Below, piece after piece: positions 56,165-64,000 of a DNA stretch of 64,000 bases. Made by a program: the position numbers and the translations under genes. The stretch comes from Hypericum androsaemum (taxonomy: Eukaryota > Streptophyta > Magnoliopsida > Malpighiales > Hypericaceae), in NCBI GenBank assembly GCA_963995505.1, contig OZ023190.1, forward strand, positions 12,518,092-12,582,091. The letters are read 5' to 3'. How positions within the stretch are numbered: the first letter of the stretch is position 1; every line of letters begins with the position of its first letter. The notes beneath the pieces are model-generated. The model worked only from the letters and a program-made list of their open reading frames with translations, did not search any database and was not told the DNA's origin.

Positions 56165-57247
56165 TAATACAGGTGAAATTTTAGTTTCAATTTCTTTCGG
56201 GAGAGGAAGACAAAGATGGCATGGAGTTCCTATCTCAATAAGGGTAGAAATTTTTTAAACTAAGACATCCATTGCAACCAAGTTAATTTCAAATATTTTA
56301 CCCCGCATCTCAGTCATTAATAATGATTCTAGTTGATCATCCATAACAGAACCATAGCCTCGAATGTCCGTATTTAGCATAAAGTGAACTTGAAATCTTC
56401 ATTGATTCGCAAGTAAGGATAAACCAGAATTGGTATAATAATGTCTGCTGAAATCTTAAGGTTGCTCAGTGCATGTTCTGAAATTGTCGCAAGGCGATTT
56501 TTGATTTGGATGAGCAAATATAAAGCGTAGAGAACAACATGAGATTTGTGTAGTGAAAAATAAATACAAAATATATCATACTATTTAATGAGGTAAAACG
56601 TAACATGCAGTTTATTAGATATATATAAACTGAAAGCCACACTAATAACATATAAAAGTCACGTTTACTTGATCTAGCTGCTTGATAATATCTGGCAGCA
56701 TAAAGCCTACTCTTCGGTATAAAAATGTTACATAACTAAATAGATGAAGAATACACATCTCAAAACATACATCATTAGGAATCAATGACTTGAATATATC
56801 AATTAATTTCAAACTCCTATATATTTTTGTTGCAAACATCAGCATGCCCATGCATAGAATAAATAGTGATATTTGTTTTTTACTTATCAAAAAAGTGGAT
56901 TTGTTTGTTTCTCGGGAAAAAAAATTCTATAAAGTAATAACATCAGTTGGAACTAGTCCAAATAAGAAGTTGCTAGTAAAAAGCTCGATTGATAATAGTA
57001 TCATGGGATTTCTATCTAAAAGAATGTCAATATGCTAAATGTGATTCTAATCCTATTGTGAGCATCTTAATCAATTTTCTTCCCTGAATAACACACAAAC
57101 TTTTAATTTGTATTCCTCATTTAGCGAGAAAAAATGCCACCTCTTAAATTGTATTATCAAAATGAATAGTAGTGCTCCTCCACCTACCAAATAAAAGAAC
57201 AAGACAAGCCAATAACCTAAGCGTTGATAAAAAATCCTAGTGATAAT
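56165..57247. other. spacer of the large inverted repeat
   Basis: About 1.1 kb with no gene. Its right part (about 56995-57200) repeats a piece of the right arm in direct direction (compare CTAAAAGAATGTCAATAT with CTAAAAGAATGCCAATAT near 58064). Confidence 0.6.
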
Positions 57248-58477
57248 CGAGACGGTACACCCTAATTGGGCTCCCTATTAATAATCTCATATGGAAACCT
57301 CCTTTGAACAACTTTATAAGCTAATCTACTTATCATTTCCTTAAATCTCATGAATATGACATATCATACTCAAGCCTTGTTCAAACCGTCTCGTTCTCTT
57401 GATTAATTGAAATCAAATGACAAACAAGATCCAAATCACAAATATTTGTTCAAAAATGAAAAAAATTTATCCGATAAATTAAACATGCAACTAGGAAAAC
57501 AAGTGAAAATATTCTACTATTACCTAGTCATTTTAATATAAATGCATCAATTTAATTTGTATTTCCTTACCGTGTCATATGCTCCCTATATATAAATGAG
57601 TAAAGGATATATGACAAATTTATTTATTTATTAACATGTCAATTAATAAGTTGTTAGATACTTTATTTATATTATTAGTGGTTATCTTATACTCGTTTCT
57701 TATTATATGTTATACACTTATATCCATGTTTTCTTTCTACGACCTAATATATCTCTTATCCCCTATTGTTAGTTCCTTATAATTGTTACTTTGGTACTTA
57801 GTTTTAATTAGTTAGTTCATTATAATTTGTTACTCCAGTACTTAGTTCGTTATAACTGGTTATTCATGTACTTAGTTTTAATTAGTTAGTTCGTTATAAT
57901 TTATTATTCCGGTACTTAGTTTTAATTAGTTAGTTCGTTATAATTGGTTTATATATATATTTTACTATTTGCATCAATAGAGGTGTTAAAGACAATTCAT
58001 TTTAAACCGGTTGAAATAAAAACTACAAGATATTCTTTGAAAAATGTGATAATTTCTCGAGCATCTAAAAGAATGCCAATATCTAGATGGTGATTCTTAT
58101 TCTAATTAGGAGCATGTTAATCAATTTCTCTCCCATGTCACATTGATTTTTAATTTCCCTTCCATTTAGTTAAAAAAGAGAATTTGTCTTCCTCCTCCTT
58201 CCAAATATAAGATAAAAAAACAAGGCAAGTCAATAAATGGAGGAGTATTGACCCAAAAAAAAAAACCTATTCCTCCTCCTTCCAAATATAAGATAAAAGA
58301 ACAAGTCAATAAATGGAGGAGTATTGACCAAAAAAAACCTATCCAAAATCGAGCGGTCAGTAAAATTACTTACTAATTAGGCACACTATTAATTACCCGA
58401 TAAGGAAACCAAACTATCAAACTCTAATAAGGAAACAAGTTATAAGCTGCCCTACTTATCAGTTTCCATATCCTTGA
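57248..58477 (-). repeat. right arm of a large inverted repeat
   Basis: Reverse-complement partner of 54935-56164. Its outer end lies 95 bases before the TATA box of the TOPLESS-family gene, so the arm occupies that gene's proximal promoter. A short direct duplication (CTATCC/CTATTCCTCCTCC, AATGGAGGAGTATTGACC) lies at about 58220-58340. Confidence 0.85.
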
Positions 58478-58572
58478 ACTTCTCATCTCTTCTTCTCGCT
58501 ATCTCGCGTATTCCATTTTGTCCGATATTTTCGTCCTCTCCTCTCTCAAATCCCTAACTCCTCGCTCCTCTC

Positions 58573-58580
58573 TATAAATA
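58573..58580 (+). promoter_or_regulatory. TATA box of the TOPLESS-family gene
   Basis: TATAAATA in a CT-rich setting, about 440 bases before the start codon. Transcription would start near 58605. Confidence 0.65.
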
Positions 58581-58604
58581 GTTGGACCGAGACATGAAAA
58601 ACAC

Positions 58605-59016
58605 GGAACGAGGAAAGAGAAAATAAAGCAGTTAGAGAGGGAGGAGGAAGAAAAAGAAACCGTGCTTAGTAGTAGATAGATATATAGCTGAAGATATATT
58701 AATATTTTTTCCTTCTCCTCAGAATTTATTTTATTATCGAATTTATTCTGGACACAGGAAAAACGAGTTCTCGTTTCCGTGGAAGCTCGCTCTCGGTGTC
58801 CGATCTAGAACAACCGCAGGCGAGGTGGTTAGTTCTTGCCCTAGCTTGAGATGATGATTCGAAGCGCGATTCTGTTTACTGAGTGTTAATTTGGTGGTTT
58901 CGGGGTTCGAGGTGGTCTGCGAGGGTTTAGATCTTCCGGTTTTTGATATAATTGGCTAATTAAGTGTGTTTTATTTGCAGGTAGTTGGTGATTAGTGGTT
59001 GGGAATTTGGAGGAAG
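58605..59016 (+). other. probable 5' untranslated region with an intron
   Basis: A purine-rich leader is followed by a likely intron. TATTTGCAG ending at 58980 looks like an acceptor, and GAGGTGGTT near 58822 is one possible donor. The intron is inferred. Confidence 0.5.
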
Positions 59017-62000
59017 ATGTCCTCGCTTAGTAGGGAGCTGGTGTTCCTTATACTTCAGTTCCTTGACGAGGAGAAATTTAAAGACTCTGTTCATAGGTGA
59101 GGTTTACGCGTTGCTTTGTCCCCCGACCTAAAAATCCGGTTAAGCTGGACTTAATTTTGGTTGAATTGTGTACATTTGGAACTGAACTTTGCGAATTGTG
59201 TGTGTTTGTGCGTGGGGGGTTTGGTAGGCTGGAGCAGGAGTCGGGGTTTTACTTCAATATGAGGCACTTTGAGGAAATGGTGGCGAATGGAGAGTGGGAT
59301 GAGGTGGAGAAGTACCTGTCCGGGTTTACGAAGGTTGATGATAATCGGTATTCGATGAAGATATTCTTTGAGATTAGGAAGCAGAAGTATCTCGAGGCCT
59401 TGGACAAGTACTTATCTCCTGTTTGCTGTTATTTTGATTTCAGGCAGTTGGTTGAATCTGTAATGTGTGCGCTTATGGGTACTTGTGTTTGCTTAACGTG
59501 TAGGCGGGATCGGCCTAAAGCCGTGGAGATTTTAGTCAAGGACTTGAAAGTGTTTGCTGCTTTTAATGAAGATCTGTTTAAGGAAATTACACAACTTTTG
59601 ACTTTAGAAAACTTCAGGTATGTCCAGGCGGCACCAATGTTTTTTTTTATTAATCATCTGGATTAGCTTGTTTGAGAAATGATATGATTGTTTTGTACGT
59701 TTGGTTGTGGGGCCTTATGACCGGAATTTTTATGGGCAGAGAGAACGAGCAACTATCCAAATATGGTGATACCAAGTCTGCTAGGAATATAATGCTCGCA
59801 GAGCTCAAAAAGTTGATAGAAGCTAATCCTCTTTTCCGCGATAAGCTCCAGTTTCCTACATTGAAGAATTCCAGACTACGTACCCTAATTAATCAGAGGT
59901 TCTCCAGAACATATTAACCATTTCGATTTAAGCTTCAACTTTCTCGCATTTTGCCCGATCACTTATAGTTCTTTGCATTACAGTTTAAATTGGCAGCACC
60001 AGCTTTGTAAGAATCCAAGGCCAAATCCAGATATCAAGACTCTATTTATTGATCACAGCTGCGGACAACCTAACGGGGCACGTGCACCCTCTCCTGTCAC
60101 TAATCCTATGATGGGTGGAGTGCCCAAGGCTGGGGTTTTTCCCCCTCTTGGTGCTCACGGTGTAAGTAACGTGTGATTGACACTTTATTTCAAATGTAAC
60201 TCAGACCTGGCTTCATGGGACATTGATGTTGAGTATATTGTTCGCAGCCATTCCAGGCTGCTCCAGCTGGCCTCTCAACATCTCTTGCTGGGTGGATGGC
60301 AAATCCATCAGCTGTCCCTCATCCTTCTATTTCTGCTGGACCCCTAGGATTGGCTGCACCAAATAATGCTGGCAAGTTTTACCAAGCAACTTTCTCTGAC
60401 ATTTCTATCTAATGCACAAAGTCATATTTAGATAACCCATATATCAGAATATGTATTATTGGATATAAATGGGAAGGAGCTGCTTGCTGAACAAACAATT
60501 CAGTTGTAAATGTTTTGTTTCAAGGAAGAAGAACAACCCCCAACCAAATTATGGTCTTAGCAAAATTTTAGGACACCTCGCCTGCATTTAAACTAAAATT
60601 TTGTAATCTATTTTTTAGACCAACTTTTACTTGTGATACATACATGTAAAGTGTGTTCGAGTCATCTGTGCTTATGGCTTGCACTTTTATGTTTAAAATC
60701 TGTTACTCTGCTCATGGTGACAGCGTTGATAAAACGTCCGAGGACTCCTCCCACGGGCCACCTAGCTATAGATTATCAAACTGCAGATTCCGAGCAGGTC
60801 TTAAAGAGATCAAGACCATTTGGAATGTCGGAAGAGGTTGGCATGTTATTCTTCCTTTTCTGTGCTTTTTTTCTTCTGCTGTCCATGTTGCATAGTCAGA
60901 AGCTATTGCCAATTTATTTCTAGGAGTATCTTATAAATGCCAACGTCAGCTTTGATCATTCTTTGTGGGCGATACGCTTTCACCATCTAACTTTATTGAG
61001 ATAGTTTTAAGACTTTACTTAATTGTTGAAAAGATAGGAAGAACATGCTAGTCGGAGGGGAAAAGCCAAAAAGTAATTTTGTCGTTTGGATGAAATAGAT
61101 AGAAGTAGCTGAAAACTGGTAAATGTGAAGAAATAAAGAAAGATCGTATAAACCTTTACGCTTCCTAATGATGTGACATGATTAGACCATGCTCTAAAAA
61201 ATAGTAGTATTCTTTTTGCTGGTAAACTGTCCTGCATTGAAAACATGTTCAGAAGACTTTGGATTGTTTCCTAGCCATTTGAGTTCTAAGTTAGAGAACA
61301 TCATTCAACTATCCAAATGTGACAGAGTTTAGGGACATCTTTTGCTAAAAACCCTATGGCTGACTCCAAATCACGGAACTCCTAATTTCCCCCAAATATA
61401 TCCCCGAAGCTGATAAAATTTGGTCCAGACACCAGTTGGCTAAGCTCTGTGGAGGAATATCGTAAAATACTTGAAATAGGTTAAGGGTTTCCATTGAAAT
61501 TTTGAGAAGTTGGAGGGGGGTGTTGGTTGACGGGTGTTGGGTGGCTTATGTGTTTGAGGGAAATTGAGTGGTGAGTTTAAAGAAAATTTAGGTTCTTTTT
61601 TCCTACAAAGTTATGTGATTGCAATACCTGGATGGTTAGTGAACTCAAGTGGCTAACGGAAATAAACTCAGGTCTATTTCGTTTTTTGGCACTCAAGACG
61701 TTAGAAGGGTCTGAGGAAAAACACAAGGCACTGTTTCGTACTTGGCTTAAAACATTATGCAATCTGATTACTTATTTCTTTATTTCATTCATGCACAATT
61801 GAAGACCGAGCCTCCGACCTTTTCTCTATACTTTTAAACTTGATGCATTTGGTCAGAAAACAGGGATTTTCTTTAGGATTATTTTGTTAGGGTTAGGAGC
61901 CATAAATTTTTAGATTGGGTAAGTTTGACTGATCAATACAATTACTTAATAGTTGCAGGCTAACAATCTGCCGGTAAATATCCTTCCTGTTGCATACGCT

Positions 62001-63112
62001 AGCCAGATGCATGGGCAGAGTTCTTACTCCTCCGATGACTTACCGAAGGCAGTTGTTGCAACCTTCAACCAAGGATCAGCTGTTAAGAGCATGGATTTTC
62101 ACCCCTTGCAACAAATTCTACTTCTCGGTGAGTAATAATTGCCACGGGAAATCAAAAGATTCGTATATCTGGGAGTTTGTACATGCCGATACTGTGTTTA
62201 TCTGTTTGTCTTCCAGTCTCTTGAAGCTAGGGGCATTCATGATTTTATTTATTCATTATTTCAGTTGGCACACATTTGGGTGAAGTAACTGTATGGGAGT
62301 TGGGCAGCCGGGAGAGGATTTCGCTGAAGGGTTTCCAAGTTTGGGACCTCGGTACTTGTTCGATGGCTCTGCAGGTATGATGCTTGTAATGTTCTAGTGC
62401 ACTAGTATAGCATGCAGTTACTTGTTTCAATGCAATCATGGTTATATCATTTTATTTCCTTTTCTGTTTTACAGCAATCTCTCCCCAATGATTATACAGC
62501 ATCTGTCAACCGCGTGATGTGGAGTCCTGATGGGAATCTGTTTGGTAAGTTGTAATGGGGAAAGAAATCAATTCTACATCAGTGATGTTCGTGACATCAT
62601 AAATCTACTATTGTTGTAGCTTAGCTTCTCACGTTTGGATATCCTCGTTTCAGGTGTGGCTTACTCTAAGCACATTATTCACATTTACTCGTATCACGGT
62701 GGTGATGACATAAGAAACCACCTTGAGGTGTGTGCTAGTGGTCCTTTTTGTGCCTCCTGATTCCGATAATATTTTTCTAAAGATCCAAACTTCTTTTGGT
62801 GTTGCCAGATCGAGGCTCATGCTGGGAGTGTTAACGATCTCGCCTTCTCTTATCCGAACAAGCAACTTTGTGTCGTAACTTGTGGTGATGATAGGACCAT
62901 TAAGGTCTATATTTCGTAGCAGCAATTTTTTATCATTTAATTAGTATGACAGTTGCTCCGAAGATTCTTTTTTCTGTCTTTTTATGATGAATGGGCTAAG
63001 ATTCTTGGTTTTACAGGTTTGGGATGCAGTCACAGGATCTAGACAGTTTGTTTTTGAGGGCCATGAAGCACCTATTTACTCCGTGTGCCCACATCACAAG
63101 GAAAATATTCAG
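59017..63112 (+). CDS. TOPLESS/TOPLESS-related corepressor, first 13 coding exons
   Basis: Exons: 59017-59096, 59228-59407, 59504-59617, 59740-59898, 59984-60161, 60248-60371, 60724-60836, 61959-62127, 62265-62374, 62475-62544, 62654-62727, 62809-62904, 63017-63112. They give 521 codons with every phase consistent. The N-terminus MSSLSRELVFLILQFLDEEK is the LisH domain; CTLH and CRA follow (GFTKVDDNRYSMKIFFEIRK, LRTLINQSLNWQHQLCKNPR), the surface that binds EAR peptides. A Pro-rich linker (about 208-315) precedes the first WD40 repeats (WSPDGNLFGVAYSKHIIHIY, IKVWDAVTG). Family members are about 1100 residues, so roughly half is here; the rest should lie beyond the window. The intron after exon 6 begins with GC, not GT. 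A chloroplast insert lies after exon 13. I cannot say which TPL/TPR paralogue it is. Confidence 0.95.
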
Positions 63113-63378
63113 GTACTTTTTCCTCTCGGTATGCAACATGTCTTGTGCCTTTTCTCCCCTTTACTCGGTTTAATTGATTTTGCTGTAAGTTTGAACTCTT
63201 TATCATGATCTAGCTAGGTTTTTCTATTTGTTGATTTGCTCTGTTGATGCACTTGCAAAAAAGAAATGCTTGGTTGATATCTGGTCATTGTTGTGATATT
63301 GATCCTAGAGAATCCCAATTACTCTTGCCACATTTTGCTCCTTCCGCGTAGGAACAAGTTTGCGCACTCGATAACCAC

Positions 63379-64000
63379 TAATTCACATTTTTGTTGAAAG
63401 AATTTCTTTTGTAATTCCGTACATAAGGATTCAAAAAAAATTGGATCTCCGCCTACACAAGTAAATTGTTGATGAAATTTCAAAATGGCATTTTCTTTTA
63501 ACCCAATGTTTTTTTTCTCCTTAGCATTTAGGAAAGTCAAGAAAATCTCAGGGTAAGAAACATTTTCTAGAATTTCTCGTAGATTCAAACCCATAGCTGA
63601 TAATAGCAATAGAATAGATATTTCTGTTTCCTACTCACACGAGCCCATATCCTGGCTTTTCTATCAATCTCTAATTTGACTCTTCCTCCCCAATCTGATA
63701 TTATGGTTCCCGTATAGACCCAAATCTCGTTATGGTCTAATTCTGTCTAGTAATAGATACCGGGCTTTGCAATATTTGATTGATCACAATTCTGTAGATT
63801 CCATTTACTATAAAAGTTCCGAGGGAATTCATTAAAAGAATATTTCCAATCCAAATTGTTTGCTTTCGCATATTCCTATCTGTTTTCCAAATTAATCTCC
63901 GAAGAATAGGTGAGTGATTCATAGACATCATTTCTTTCGTTTATCAATGGTTCTACTAATTGATAGTTTTCCATAAATAAGTGAAATTCAATTCCTTGAT
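63379..64000 (-). pseudogene. rpoB: nuclear copy of chloroplast rpoB (fragment)
   Basis: Read leftward from the window edge, translation follows the N-terminal part of plastid RNA polymerase beta: [54 protein letters not shown], then [39 protein letters not shown] and [13 protein letters not shown]. Stops and shifts (near 63750, 63880 and elsewhere) show decay since transfer. The match stops abruptly near 63379, inside the gene, which marks one insertion junction. The other is beyond the window. It has no function as a polymerase here. Confidence 0.93.

Noticed and set aside
56466..56890. Hydrophobic open frames in the inverted-repeat spacer
   Set aside because: AT-rich DNA gives Phe/Ile/Leu-rich frames by chance; no start context or family match.
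59097..59227. N-terminal extension suggested by the open frame at 59097
   Set aside because: This is intron 1 of the TOPLESS-family gene; splicing 59096 to 59228 restores the conserved LisH-CTLH sequence.
63319..64000. A working organellar polymerase gene
   Set aside because: Stops, shifts and an abrupt end inside the gene show a nuclear relic of plastid rpoB.

Overview
This is nuclear DNA of a flowering plant, most probably a eudicot. The evidence is spliced genes with GT-AG introns (an R2R3-MYB, an Aux/IAA and a TOPLESS-family corepressor), plant-type Ty1/copia retrotransposons, LINE and SINE copies, Mutator-like elements and a piece of chloroplast rpoB moved into the nucleus. I cannot name the species.

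Layout. From 0.8 to 9.2 kb lie two diverged copies of one segment (copy A about 0.79-1.99 kb, copy B about 6.8-8.9 kb). Copy B continues into a broken mTERF-like coding fragment. Copy B carries a 5'-truncated LINE insertion that copy A lacks. Both copies are invaded by decayed copia and LINE pieces. From 9240 to 21606 is a complete but dead copia element (copia-1, TSD TAATA). It contains a TIR DNA element (10252-11598) and a second complete copia element in the opposite direction (copia-2, 12242-18422, TSD CCTAG). A three-exon R2R3-MYB gene follows on the minus strand (21932-23069). From 23 to 31.6 kb is gene-free DNA with three copies of one tRNA-derived SINE, a tRNA-Ala relic lacking its T-arm, a 1.2 kb Mutator-like element and two MITEs of one family.

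From 31664 to 43395 is a three-level nest: a Mutator-like element holds a decayed copia element (copia-4), which holds a younger copia element (copia-3, TSD ATACT). At 43831-47032 is a 3.2 kb non-autonomous LTR element (TSD ATAAT) with ORFs I do not recognise. After 3.8 kb of sparse DNA comes a four-exon Aux/IAA gene (50830-51817), then repeat debris. A large imperfect inverted repeat (54.9-58.5 kb, arms of about 1.2 kb) ends about 100 bases before the TATA box of the TOPLESS-family gene. That gene's first thirteen coding exons run from 59017 to 63112. In the following intron or interval the chloroplast rpoB fragment runs to the window edge.

How the genes relate. The Aux/IAA protein carries an N-terminal LxLxL EAR motif, the peptide class bound by the TOPLESS N-terminal domain in auxin repression. 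Partners of one repressor complex are therefore encoded about 7 kb apart on the same strand. The MYB has the bHLH-binding signature in its R3 repeat. All transposon coding regions carry stops or frameshifts, apart from small non-autonomous ones whose coding status is unclear. The strongest leads in Part 2 are the inverted repeat at the TOPLESS promoter, the inverted repeats spanning the LTR/leader junctions of two copia elements with no recognisable tRNA primer site, the unrecognised ORF of the 3.2 kb LTR element, and the dated insertion series.
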